From: Kutzneria sp. CA-103260
Lineage (GTDB): Bacteria; Actinomycetota; Actinomycetes; Mycobacteriales; Pseudonocardiaceae
Direction of reading: 5' to 3'
Assembly: GCF_018263855.1 (NCBI RefSeq)
Contig: NZ_CP073318.1
Location: 1,302,001-1,366,000, forward strand
DNA length: 64,000 nt
Every line of letters starts with the position of its first letter. Position 1 is the first letter of the stretch. The translations under genes and the position numbers were made by a program. Below, one piece after another: positions 19,294 to 27,741 of the stretch. Below the pieces are notes generated by a model. That model searched no databases and was not told where the DNA came from. It was given only the letters and a program-made list of their open reading frames with translations.

Positions 19294-21354
19294 GTGGTGG
19301 CGATGTCGGCCGGCCCCAGGCCGGTGGAGAACGGCTTTCCGGACGGACTGCGGGTCCCACTCGTGGTCGTCGGGGCCGCGTTGGCCCTGCTCATGGCCTG
19401 GTGTGTGCTCGCACTGCCGGCCGCCGGCCAGAGCGGCGGCCCGCAAGTCGTTGCGCAGTCCCAGGAACTGCTCGTCAACGACCTGGCCCGGGCCACCGCC
19501 GACTCGATCGGCGACGTCGCCGGCGACCTGAGCACGGCCGGCGCGCTGTACACCGTGCACCCCGACCCGAGTCCGGCCGGCACGCTGGCCGCCTTCACCC
19601 GCAGCATCCCGCAGGCCCTCGGCCTGGCCCTGGTGCATCGATCCAGCGGCGTGCTGCTGGCCGGCACGGGCGAGCCGGTGCCGGTGGAGTCGTTGCCGAG
19701 CAAGGACGTCGACCGCATCACGGTCAACCTGGTGCGCGACCAGTCCGGCGCGACGGTCGTGCTGACCACCGCCCCGCTGCCTGGCACCCAGTGGCTGGTT
19801 CTGGTCACCACCGGCCTGAAAATCCCGGCCACCACACTGTCCGGGTCGCCGGCCGAGGCGTTGCTGCTGACCACACCCGACGGCCAGGTGGTGAAGTCGC
19901 GCGGGTCGTTCGACCCCGAATATCAGCGGCTGGTCACCACGGCGAGCGCGAACGCGGTCACCGCGGCCGGAAGCGTGGTCGGCGAGGAGAGCACCGGGCC
20001 GGTGGTGGATGGCCGCCGGACGACGCCGATTGCCGTCTACGCGCCGATTCTGACGGGTGATCCGGCTCGGCCACTTGGGCTCAACCTGGTCCTCGTCGGC
20101 TCGGCGCCGGCCCATGGCGCGCCGCAGACGCCGGTGGAGACCGAGTGGGTGGCGGCGGCGCTCGCGGCCGCGGTGCTGATCACGCTGGTGCTGATCGGGT
20201 TCGGCTTCGTGCTGCCGCTGCGTCGCCTGCGCGGCGAGGCCCTGGGTGGCCACCACCGCCGCAGATATCGGCTCCGCGAAGCCACGATCGTGTCGGCCGC
20301 GCTGCGCGACGAGATCATTCCGGTCAGGCGTGGCCGGATCTCCGCCCGCACGCTGGTGATCGCCGCCGTCGCCCCGCTGCTGGTCTGCTCGGCCGTGATC
20401 GGCGTGGTCGCCCGGGAGACGGTGCCCACCGTGCCGGACCTCGTCGTACAAGGGGAACGCGGGCTGGCCGAGGTCACCGCGGGCGCGCTGCGCGACCAGC
20501 TCTCCGCGACCCTGAGTGATCTGCGCACCTTCGCCACTCGCGCCAACGGCGAGGTGGCGTCGCTGAAACCGGCCCTGGACAACCTGATCGCCCAGAACAA
20601 CCGCTACCGCAGCGTCTACGTCACCGACGCCGCCGGCTCGGTGCAGGTCACCGCCGGCCGCGCGCCGCTGCGCACGACCGAGCGCCCGCCGGCCGGATCC
20701 GGCCTGCACCAACAGAACACCGCCGGCCGCATCCCCGTGCTCTACGCCAGCACCCCGCTGCCGGACCACTCGCACGTGCTCATCGGCGAGCTGGACGTGA
20801 CGAAGCTGTCGTCGATCCTGCGCCGCAGCGCCGGCAACGGCAAGCTCGTCGACTCCGGCCTGCGTACCCTCGCCTCGGCCGACGGCTACCGGGCCTTCGA
20901 CATGCTCACCGACCAGGCCCTGCGGCAGAGCGTCACCGACGCGCTCGGCGGCGTCGGCCGGCCGGGCACCGACCAGATCGACGGCGAGTGGTACGTCGTC
21001 GCCGCGGCCACCGTCACCGGCGCGCCGAGCACCGACCCGCTGCGCTGGACCGTCGTGCTGCAACAGCCGCTGACCACGCTTCCGTTGCCGGACAACGTGG
21101 TTCGCCGCTACGTGCTGTTCGCCGCGCTGGCCGCCGGGGCCCTCGCCCTGCTGCTGCTCGGCTGGTACCACTTGTGCTTCGTGCGCCCGCTGCGGCGGCT
21201 GTCCGTTGCCGCGCTGGGGCTGGCCCAAGGCGACCTGAAGACCGTGATCTATCCGGAGCGGCTCAACGAGATCGGCACCCTGTCCGAGTGTCTCGACGCC
21301 GCGCGCAGACAGCGGATCCCGACGGCCGCCCCTTCCGTCCCGATGCTGGTCTAG
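19294..21354 (+). CDS. Tandem sensor-domain membrane protein with HAMP, no output domain
   Basis: 686 residues from GTG 19294, with AGGGAG upstream. Two similar halves each have a membrane helix, an extracytoplasmic domain of about 200 residues and a second helix: helices at LRVPLVVVGAALALLMAW, VAAALAAAVLITLVLIGFGF, LVIAAVAPLLVCSAVIGVV and VLFAALAAGALALLLLGWY. The C terminus is a HAMP-like segment (RPLRRLSVAALGLAQGDLKTVIYPERLNEIGTLSECL), and nothing follows, so there is no kinase, cyclase or methyl-accepting domain. It lies 9 bp before pgsB and is probably co-transcribed. It could control or scaffold the polymer synthase in the position taken by pgsA in Bacillus. Function is inferred from context. 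Confidence 0.75.
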   Translation: MVAMSAGPRPVENGFPDGLRVPLVVVGAALALLMAWCVLALPAAGQSGGPQVVAQSQELLVNDLARATADSIGDVAGDLSTAGALYTVHPDPSPAGTLAAFTRSIPQALGLALVHRSSGVLLAGTGEPVPVESLPSKDVDRITVNLVRDQSGATVVLTTAPLPGTQWLVLVTTGLKIPATTLSGSPAEALLLTTPDGQVVKSRGSFDPEYQRLVTTASANAVTAAGSVVGEESTGPVVDGRRTTPIAVYAPILTGDPARPLGLNLVLVGSAPAHGAPQTPVETEWVAAALAAAVLITLVLIGFGFVLPLRRLRGEALGGHHRRRYRLREATIVSAALRDEIIPVRRGRISARTLVIAAVAPLLVCSAVIGVVARETVPTVPDLVVQGERGLAEVTAGALRDQLSATLSDLRTFATRANGEVASLKPALDNLIAQNNRYRSVYVTDAAGSVQVTAGRAPLRTTERPPAGSGLHQQNTAGRIPVLYASTPLPDHSHVLIGELDVTKLSSILRRSAGNGKLVDSGLRTLASADGYRAFDMLTDQALRQSVTDALGGVGRPGTDQIDGEWYVVAAATVTGAPSTDPLRWTVVLQQPLTTLPLPDNVVRRYVLFAALAAGALALLLLGWYHLCFVRPLRRLSVAALGLAQGDLKTVIYPERLNEIGTLSECLDAARRQRIPTAAPSVPMLV

Positions 21355-21363
21355 GAGCCCCGA

Positions 21364-22539
21364 ATGCGCTTCCTCTACACCGTGTACGCGCTCTCCTGCC
21401 TGGTGCTGCTGGTGTGTGGGATGGTGGAACAGCGGCGACACAACCGAAACCTGGCCCGGATCAGGCATCGGGTGCTGGTCAACGGGATCCGGGGCAAGTC
21501 GTCGATCACCCGGCTGTGCGCGGGCGCGCTGCGCGGCGGCGGATTGACCACGGTGGCCAAGACCACCGGCACCGCCGCGCGGTTCATCCACCCCGACGCC
21601 CGCGAGGAACCGGTGCACCGCAAGTTCAACATCGCCAACGTCGTCGAGCAGATCGCCATCGTCCGGCGGGCCGCCGGCTACGACCCCGACGCCCTGGTGA
21701 TGGAGTGCATGGCCGTCGCCCCGCCGTTGCAGGAGATCAACCAGACCAAGCTGATCCAGTCGAGCATCGGCGTGCTGTGCAACGTCCGAGAGGACCACCT
21801 CGCCGAGATGGGCCCGACCCTCGACGACGTGGCGCGGTCGCTGTGCCGGTCGATGCCGGTCGGCGGCATCTGCGTCACGGCCGAACGCGACCGCCTGCAC
21901 ATCCTGCAGGAGGAAGCCGACAAGCGCCGCTGCACGCTGATCGCGGTCGATCCGGAGTCGGTGACCGATGAGGACATGGCCGGGTTCGACTGGATCACGT
22001 TCAAGGAGAACGTCGCCATCGCCTTGACGGTCGCCGAGCTGTTGGACGTCGGTCGGGCCGATGCGATGGCCGGCATGTGGGCCGCCCCGCCGGACCCGGG
22101 TGTGTTGCGGGTGGACCGGTATGCGGCGGCGGGCAAGCGGTTGAACTTCGCGAACGTGTTCGCGGCCAACGATCCCGAGTCCACGGTGATGAACATCGAG
22201 CATCTGCTCGATCACGGGGCGATCGGCCGGCCGCTGCACATCGTGATCAACTGCCGGCCGGACCGGATCGAGCGCAACGGCCAGATGGGCGCGCTGGTGC
22301 CGCGTCTGCGACCGGACCGGGTGCTGTTGATCGGGGAGCCGACCCGCAGCGCGCTGGCCGCGATTCCCTCGGACTGGCGGGCCAAGGTGGTCGACCTCGG
22401 CGGCCGCCGCAGCGCACCCGAACTGTTGGACGCGCTGGTCGACGGCATCGACGAGCAGGCCTCGCTCGCGGCCATCGGCAACATCCACGGACAGGGCGAA
22501 ATCCTGCTCGCCCAACTGGAAACCCTGGAGCGGCTATGA
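21364..22539 (+). CDS. pgsB: Poly-gamma-glutamate synthase subunit PgsB/CapB
   Basis: 391 residues from ATG 21364, with TAGGAG just upstream. An N-terminal membrane helix (LYTVYALSCLVLLVCGMV) is followed by a Mur-ligase-type ATPase fold with the P-loop G41-IRGKSS-47 (VNGIRGKSSITR), and further conserved segments KTTGTAARFI, EINQTKLIQSSIGVLCNVREDH and GNIHGQGE. PgsB is the ATP-dependent amide ligase that polymerises glutamate through its gamma-carboxyl at the membrane. The length matches Bacillus PgsB (about 393). pgsC follows with a 4-bp overlap. Confidence 0.93.
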   Translation: MRFLYTVYALSCLVLLVCGMVEQRRHNRNLARIRHRVLVNGIRGKSSITRLCAGALRGGGLTTVAKTTGTAARFIHPDAREEPVHRKFNIANVVEQIAIVRRAAGYDPDALVMECMAVAPPLQEINQTKLIQSSIGVLCNVREDHLAEMGPTLDDVARSLCRSMPVGGICVTAERDRLHILQEEADKRRCTLIAVDPESVTDEDMAGFDWITFKENVAIALTVAELLDVGRADAMAGMWAAPPDPGVLRVDRYAAAGKRLNFANVFAANDPESTVMNIEHLLDHGAIGRPLHIVINCRPDRIERNGQMGALVPRLRPDRVLLIGEPTRSALAAIPSDWRAKVVDLGGRRSAPELLDALVDGIDEQASLAAIGNIHGQGEILLAQLETLERL

Positions 22540-23018
22540 TCAGCCAGGAACTGTCCCCGGAGGTGGCCACCCTGGGATTGGCCATCGGGTTGTTGTTCTC
22601 CCTGCTGTGTTATCTCACCACGAACCTGTCGCCGGGCGGCATGATCACTCCCGGCTGGTTGGCGTTGACCCTGGTCGAGGACTATCGGCGGGCGGCGCTG
22701 GTGGTGCTGACCACCGTGCTGACCTATCTGACCACCCTGGGGCTGAGTAAAGTCGTGATTCTGTACGGGAAGCGGCAGTTCGCGGCGGTGGTGCTGCTCG
22801 GCGTGTTGTTGCAGACCACGGTGTTCGTGTTGATCCAGGATCATTATCCGCTGTTGTACGTGCATGAGACGCTGGGTTTTGTGGTGCCCGGTCTGATCGC
22901 CTACCAGTTGGTTCGTCAGCCGCCCGCGGTGACCGTGCTGGCCACCGGATCGGTTGCCCTTGCCTCGTACGGAGTGCTGGCCAGCGGGGTGCTGGTCGGC
23001 CTGGTCCCCACCTCGTAG
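22536..23018 (+). CDS. pgsC: Poly-gamma-glutamate synthase membrane subunit PgsC/CapC
   Basis: 160 residues, start overlapping the pgsB stop (ATGA). It is almost entirely hydrophobic, with about five helices: LGLAIGLLFSLLCYLTT, ALVVLTTVLTYLTTLGLSKV, FAAVVLLGVLLQTTVFVLI, TLGFVVPGLIAYQLV and a last C-terminal pair. The LSPGGMITPGW motif after helix 1 and VPGLIA are characteristic of PgsC, which forms the catalytic membrane complex with PgsB. Length (about 149 in Bacillus) fits. No pgsA or pgsE gene is present next to it. Confidence 0.92.
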   Translation: MISQELSPEVATLGLAIGLLFSLLCYLTTNLSPGGMITPGWLALTLVEDYRRAALVVLTTVLTYLTTLGLSKVVILYGKRQFAAVVLLGVLLQTTVFVLIQDHYPLLYVHETLGFVVPGLIAYQLVRQPPAVTVLATGSVALASYGVLASGVLVGLVPTS

Positions 23019-23029
23019 GAGCCCCTGCC

Positions 23030-23944
23030 GTGAAACACTTACGCACAGCTGTGTTGCTGACGACGTTGGTCGCCTCCGGCGGGGCGGTCGTGCACCTCTC
23101 GCAGGCGCAGGACGTGCCGACCCGGGCTCGGGACAACGGCGCGGTCGTGGCCATCGCACCGGCCCATCCGGCCAGCACCCGGTACAGCTTCGTTCGGCTG
23201 GACGGCCCGCCGCGCACCGCCGTGCTGGACGAACATGTCCGGCTCATCGCCACTTTCACCGACGGCGCCCGCTCCGCCGTCCTCAGTGGACCCAGCCGCA
23301 CGTTCGCTGATCCGCAGCGCACCAGCGCCTTGGTCACCACCACCAACTGGGTCCGGCTCGCGCCGCAGCCCTGGAAAGCCGGCGCCGAGAAGGATTCCTG
23401 GTTCCGGCCGTGGCTGGACACCGAACTCGGCGACCGCAGCCCCGACGTGCTGGCCGTGGCCACCCAGTACGTCACCTTCGCCCACTACGCCGACGACGCC
23501 GACTTCAACGACTTCCTCGGCGTGGCCTACCAGGGCGCGAAACCGAGAAAGGATCGCCTCGGCGACGTCGACTCGGCCGGCTACGTCCGCCTGGTCTATG
23601 GCTACCGGCTCGGCTATCCGATCGGCGCCGGCGGCCTGCCGCGCACGCCCCAGGAGATGCCGACCGCCCCCCTCGGTGCCACCATCGCCGACCACGCCGC
23701 CGGCTCGCCGCAGACCCGTTTCCTGGCCCAGCCCGGCGATCTGCTCCTGTTCAGCACCGACGGCGCCAAGACCACCGTCGACCACGTCGGCATCTACCTC
23801 GGTGTCGACGACGCCGGCCAGCAGCGCTTCATCGCCGCCCGCGGCACCCCCAACGGCCCCAGCTTCGGTGACTCCAGCGGCCGCAGCGTGCTCGACGACG
23901 ACGGCCTCTACGCCACCGGACTGTGGGGCATCCGCCGCCTCTGA
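23030..23944 (+). CDS. Secreted NlpC/P60-fold protein with Ser at the catalytic Cys position
   Basis: 304 residues from GTG 23030; its AGGAG overlaps the pgsC stop. There is a signal peptide (AVLLTTLVASGGAVVHLSQA). Residues about 135-300 follow the NlpC/P60 plan: DVLAVATQYVTF, then D181-S-A-G184 at the place of the canonical D-C-S-G, then QPGDLLLFSTDG, then the catalytic-type His252 in TTVDHVGIYLG. In Bacillus the NlpC/P60 enzyme PgdS, encoded next to the pgs genes, cleaves gamma-PGA, so the family fits this operon. Here the nucleophile would be Ser182, so the protein may be inactive and bind polymer instead, or act as an unusual serine variant. Confidence 0.75.
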   Translation: MKHLRTAVLLTTLVASGGAVVHLSQAQDVPTRARDNGAVVAIAPAHPASTRYSFVRLDGPPRTAVLDEHVRLIATFTDGARSAVLSGPSRTFADPQRTSALVTTTNWVRLAPQPWKAGAEKDSWFRPWLDTELGDRSPDVLAVATQYVTFAHYADDADFNDFLGVAYQGAKPRKDRLGDVDSAGYVRLVYGYRLGYPIGAGGLPRTPQEMPTAPLGATIADHAAGSPQTRFLAQPGDLLLFSTDGAKTTVDHVGIYLGVDDAGQQRFIAARGTPNGPSFGDSSGRSVLDDDGLYATGLWGIRRL

Positions 23945-23953
23945 CAGTTTGCC

Positions 23954-24077
23954 GGTCTCCAAGACCTACAGACCCCCGGAACAGGGTCGCTAACCGCTAC
24001 AAACCCCGCGATCGGCGCTGCCGGGTTTGTAGCGGTCAGCGACGCGCACAACAGGGTTTGTGGGTCTTGGAGACACC
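23954..24077. repeat. Nested double palindrome between convergent genes
   Basis: Outer arms 23954-23975 and 24054-24077 (TCTCCAAGACC/GGTCTTGGAGA core, then ACAGACCC/GGGTTTGT) enclose a perfect inner inverted repeat, CCGCTACAAACCC (23994-24006) with GGGTTTGTAGCGG (24023-24036-region). It fills the gap between the rightward pgs operon and the leftward methyltransferase gene. It may be a bidirectional terminator; its nested, repetitive build (ACAAACCC occurs in both arms) also suggests a small insertion element. Confidence 0.7.
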
Positions 24078-24081
24078 CGAA

Positions 24082-24897
24082 CTAGGGCTTGCGGCCGACG
24101 CCGGCGTAGGGGAGGGAGTTGATGGCGGGGTCGTCGGAGATGCCGCCCATGCCGTCCGGCCGCCACATCGGGCAGCCGACCAGGCCCGGCTCCACCAGCT
24201 CGAAGCCGTCGAAGAAGCGCAGCACCTCCTCGTGGGTGCGGGGGAACGGCTGGTTGTGGGTGTTCTGGTCGTACACCTTGACGGCGTCGCGGAGGTTGCG
24301 GGCCTCGCCGTCGGCGGCCACGTGCGAGACGGCGAGGTAGCTGCCGGCGGGCAGCACGTTGCGGTAGCCGGCGACGACGGCGGCCGGGTCCCACTCGTCG
24401 GGCATGAAGTGCAGCAGCAGCAACATGAACAGGCCGACGGGCTGGGAGAAGTCCAGCAGCCGCCGGGCTTGTTCGGACTCGATGATGCCGAGCCGGTCGC
24501 GGGCGTCGGCGTGCACCACGGCGGCCCGGTCGTTGCCGCTGAGCAGCAGTTCGCTGTGCGCGACGGCGATCGGGTCCCGGTCCACGTAGACCACGCGGCA
24601 GGACGGGTCGATCTGCTGCACGATCTCGTGCAGGTTGCCGGCGGTGGGCAGCCCGGAGCCGACGTCCAGGAACTGCCGGATGCCGGCCTGCACCATGAAG
24701 ATCGCCGCCCGGCGCAGGAAGGCCCGGTTGAACCGGGCCGCCTCGCGCACCCCGGGCATGATCTTGTTGATCTTCTCGGCCAGCTCCCGGTCGGCGGCGA
24801 AGTTGGAGGCGCCGTCCAGCCAGTAGTCGTACACCCGGGCCGGGTGCGGCACGGTCGGGTCGACCTCGGGCGGAACCCAGCTCAGATCGCCACTCAT
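24082..24897 (-). CDS. SAM-dependent methyltransferase (DUF574/PF04672 family)
   Basis: 271 residues from ATG 24897. It carries the family-defining N terminus (PHPARVYDYWLDGASNFAADRELAEK), the SAM loop FLDVGSGLPTAGNLHE, VVYVDRDPIAVAHSELLL with the acidic residue after strand 2, and the C-terminal RPDGMGG segment. Members of this large actinomycete family have a Rossmann methyltransferase fold, but their substrates are mostly unknown. It is divergent from the P450 gene, with a 162-bp gap. Confidence 0.88.
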   Translation of the reverse strand: MSGDLSWVPPEVDPTVPHPARVYDYWLDGASNFAADRELAEKINKIMPGVREAARFNRAFLRRAAIFMVQAGIRQFLDVGSGLPTAGNLHEIVQQIDPSCRVVYVDRDPIAVAHSELLLSGNDRAAVVHADARDRLGIIESEQARRLLDFSQPVGLFMLLLLHFMPDEWDPAAVVAGYRNVLPAGSYLAVSHVAADGEARNLRDAVKVYDQNTHNQPFPRTHEEVLRFFDGFELVEPGLVGCPMWRPDGMGGISDDPAINSLPYAGVGRKP

Positions 24898-25059
24898 ACC
24901 GCCACCTCACCGTTCACAAAGCCAACCGCGAGAGCCTAGACGGACGGCCGCACAACCGCTAACGCAACCCGATCGGGTGGTCCTGGGCGCGGCCACTCGC
25001 AGTAGGTCGCCGTCACCCCTAGGGTGAACCGCCGTGCACCGATCGTGGGGTGAGTAGGG

Positions 25060-26424
25060 TTGTCCGCCAACCAGAACGTCACCAGCGACGCACCGGTTGT
25101 CCCCGGTCGGCGTCCCGTGCTCGGCCACACCGCCGCCATGCTGCGACGACCGCTGCGCTTCCTGTCCGCGCTGCCGGCCTACGGCGAGGTGGTCAAGATC
25201 TACCTCGGCCCGCTGCCGGTCTACATGGTGACCAGTCCGGAGCTGGCCATGCGGCTGCTCGCCGCCGACGCCGACAACTACGACAAGGGCATCGTCTTCG
25301 ACAAGATGCGCCCGCTGTTCGGCAACGGCCTGGCCACCTCCAACGGCGAGTTCAACAAGCGCCAGCGCCGCCTGGTGCTGCCGGCCTTCCACCGCACCCG
25401 GATCGCCTCGTACGCCGAGACCACGATGACCACGCTGGCCGCCGAGTCGATCTCCGGCTGGAAGGCCGGGCAGGAGGTCGCCGTCGACGAGCACATGCAG
25501 AACCTGGTGCTCAGCATCGCCGGCCGCACCCTGTTCGCCACCGAGCTCGGCCAGGACGTGCTCGACGAGATCCAGCGCTGTGTGCCCGATCTGCTGGACA
25601 ACGTGCTGGTACGGGCGTTCTCGCCGAAGTTCGTGGAGCGCCTGCCCATTCCCGGCAACCGGAGGTTCGACGCGGCCGCGGCCCGGCTGCGCGAGGTGAT
25701 CCCGCGGGTCGTGCTGGCCGCCCGCGCAGTGCTGGATGCGGGGGCGGAGACCGATCACGGCGACCTGGTCTCGATGTTGTTGCTGGCCCGGGACGAGGAG
25801 ACCGGCGAGGGCATGACCGACGAGCAGGTGCACGACGAGGTGGTCACCATCCTGACCACCGGCGCCGAGACCACCGCCGTCGCGCTGGCCTGGTTCTTCC
25901 ACGAGATCGCCCAGCAGCCGGAGATCGAACACCGGTTCCACGCCGAGATCGACCAGGTGCTGGCCGGCCGCGTGGCGACGTTCGCCGACCTGCCGCGGCT
26001 GGAGTACACGCAGCGGCTGGTCAACGAGATCCTGCGCCGCAACCCGCCGCTGATCCTCATGCGCCGGAGCCGGACCGACGTGACGCTCGGCGGGATAACC
26101 ATCCCCGCCGGCACCGAGGTCGCGGTCAGCCAGCACACTCTGCACCGTGATCCGCGCTGGTTCCCCGACCCGGACCGGTTCGACCCGGACCGCTGGCTGC
26201 CGGCCCGGGCCGAGAAGCTGCCGCGCGGCGCGTTCATCCCGTTCGGCGCGGGCGCGCGGCTGTGTCCCGGCCATCTGTTCGCCCAGACCGAGATAGCGGT
26301 GGTCGCCGCCACCATCGCCGCCCGCTGGCGGCTCGTGCCGGTGCCCGGCGCGAAGGTCAAGCCACGGCTGGCCGCCACCATGCAGCCCAACCGGCTGCCG
26401 ATGACTGTTGTGCCACGTCACTGA
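25060..26424 (+). CDS. Cytochrome P450
   Basis: 454 residues from TTG 25060; in-frame upstream starts are blocked by a TGA at 25051-25053. P450 landmarks are the I-helix oxygen-binding TTGAETTAVAL (about 267-277), the ExxR pair E323-x-x-R326 in NEILRR, the PERF-region DPDRFDPDRW, and the haem-binding loop FIPFGAGARLC402PG. The sequence resembles the CYP fatty-acid/terpene oxidase type more than macrolide CYP107-type enzymes, but no substrate is assigned. No ferredoxin gene is adjacent. The secreted hydrolase gene follows after 13 bp and its ribosome-binding site overlaps the P450 stop, so they are probably one transcript. Confidence 0.88.
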   Translation: MSANQNVTSDAPVVPGRRPVLGHTAAMLRRPLRFLSALPAYGEVVKIYLGPLPVYMVTSPELAMRLLAADADNYDKGIVFDKMRPLFGNGLATSNGEFNKRQRRLVLPAFHRTRIASYAETTMTTLAAESISGWKAGQEVAVDEHMQNLVLSIAGRTLFATELGQDVLDEIQRCVPDLLDNVLVRAFSPKFVERLPIPGNRRFDAAAARLREVIPRVVLAARAVLDAGAETDHGDLVSMLLLARDEETGEGMTDEQVHDEVVTILTTGAETTAVALAWFFHEIAQQPEIEHRFHAEIDQVLAGRVATFADLPRLEYTQRLVNEILRRNPPLILMRRSRTDVTLGGITIPAGTEVAVSQHTLHRDPRWFPDPDRFDPDRWLPARAEKLPRGAFIPFGAGARLCPGHLFAQTEIAVVAATIAARWRLVPVPGAKVKPRLAATMQPNRLPMTVVPRH

Positions 26425-26437
26425 GGGAGATGTTCGG

Positions 26438-27490
26438 ATGCTTGTCCGCAAGCTCGCCGTGCTGATGCTTGCCTGCGTCGCGGGTCTGACCGGCGCGGTG
26501 GCGCCGCCGACCGCGAGCGCGTCGTCGGCGAACTGCTCGGTGACCACGCTTCCGGTGAACTCGTCGTCCGTGGTGCGGCTGCTGACCACGCCCGCGGTGA
26601 TCAGTGGCCAGCTGTGCGTGCCGGACGGGGCGGTCCCGTCGGCTGTCCAGTTGCTCGTGCACGGCGGCACCTACAACCGGACCTACTGGGACCTGCCCTA
26701 CCAGCCGGATCAGTACTCGTACCAGCGGGACATGGCCGAGCACGGCTATGCCACGTTCGCGGTCGACGTGCTCGGAGCCGGGCAGAGCAGCCACCCGCTG
26801 AGCCTGCCGCTGACCGTGTGGGCCGAGGCCGAGGCCCTGCACGAGGTCATCGGGCAGCTGCGGGCCGGCGCCGTGGGCGGCACCCGCTTCGGCAAGGTGG
26901 TGATCGTCGGGCACTCCGTCGGCTCCGGCATCGTCGCCTCGGAGGCGTCCACCTACAAGGACGTGGACGGCGTGATCCTGACCGGCGTCACGCACATCCC
27001 GTCCCTGCCGGCTCTGGGCCTGGGTGCGGCATTGGGGCTGGTGCCGGCGTTCCTGTCGTCGGTGCAGAACCCCGGCGACCCGCTGTACTTCACCACCAAG
27101 CCCGGCGCCCGCGGGCCGTTGTTCTACAACACCGCGGACGCCGATCCCGACGTGATCGCCGCCGACGAGGCGACCAAGGACCAGGTTTCCGTGCCGGGCA
27201 TGGGAACCGTGGCGGTGTTCGGCATCGTGGTGCCGGTGACGCTGGGCATCGACGTGCCGGTGTTGCAGGCAGTCGGCCAGGATGACGTGCTGTTCTGCGG
27301 CCTGCTGGCGCTGCGCGACTGTTCATCGGCGTCGGCCCTGCGCGCCCAGGAGGCCCCGTTCTACTCGGCGGCCGCCAAGCTTTCGGTGTACGTGTTGCCC
27401 GACGCGGGCCATTCCATTGCCCTGCACCGCAATGCCGGCGACTACCGGGACGCGACACGGGCCTGGCTGGTCTCCCAGCTGGGGATCTAG
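26438..27490 (+). CDS. Secreted alpha/beta-hydrolase
   Basis: 350 residues from ATG 26438, with GAGGGAGA 7 bases upstream. A signal peptide (LAVLMLACVAGLTGAVAPPTASA) precedes the mature protein. The alpha/beta-hydrolase fold shows as LLVHGGTYNRTYWD (oxyanion loop), the nucleophile elbow VIVGHSVGSGI, and the C-terminal PDAGHSIALH with the catalytic His. Four cysteines near the start and middle could form disulfides. Substrate is unknown; lipase/esterase-like activity is the default guess. Its TAG stop shares the CTAG tetranucleotide with the stop of the convergent DUF6131 gene. Confidence 0.82.
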   Translation: MLVRKLAVLMLACVAGLTGAVAPPTASASSANCSVTTLPVNSSSVVRLLTTPAVISGQLCVPDGAVPSAVQLLVHGGTYNRTYWDLPYQPDQYSYQRDMAEHGYATFAVDVLGAGQSSHPLSLPLTVWAEAEALHEVIGQLRAGAVGGTRFGKVVIVGHSVGSGIVASEASTYKDVDGVILTGVTHIPSLPALGLGAALGLVPAFLSSVQNPGDPLYFTTKPGARGPLFYNTADADPDVIAADEATKDQVSVPGMGTVAVFGIVVPVTLGIDVPVLQAVGQDDVLFCGLLALRDCSSASALRAQEAPFYSAAAKLSVYVLPDAGHSIALHRNAGDYRDATRAWLVSQLGI

Positions 27491-27642
27491 TACCAGTGGG
27501 CGCGGCCGCCGATGCGGCGGCCGGTGCCGCCCACGATGGCCAGCACCGCGCCGACCACGGCCAGCACGATGCCGATGGTCCACAGCACCGGGATGTTGAA
27601 CAGGAAACCGCAGATCAGCAGGATCACGCCAAGGGTGATCAC
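27487..27642 (-). CDS. DUF6131 small membrane protein
   Basis: 51 residues from GTG 27642, preceded by a near-perfect AAGGAGGT ribosome-binding site. The sequence, ITLGVILLICGFLFNIPVLW then TIGIVLAVVGAVLAIVGG and a polar GRRIGGRAHWY end, is the two-helix pattern of the actinobacterial DUF6131 family (typical end GRRxWY). Such peptides are abundant in actinomycete membranes; function is unknown. It is convergent with the secreted hydrolase, the stops overlapping. Confidence 0.85.
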   Translation of the reverse strand: MITLGVILLICGFLFNIPVLWTIGIVLAVVGAVLAIVGGTGRRIGGRAHWY

Positions 27643-27741
27643 GGTTCTACCTCCTTCGTTCGCTGTCGGGAGGAGGATGACCGGCGGGCCGCCGCCGAAA
27701 ACGGCCATTCGGACCAATCCGCGGTCTGACACCATTGGCGG

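Noticed and set aside
19015..22515. Very long open frame on the strand opposite the pgs operon
   Set aside because: It is the antisense shadow of real genes in GC-rich DNA: low-complexity His/Arg/Gly/Asp-rich translation, no domain, and it covers the well-supported sensor and pgsB genes.
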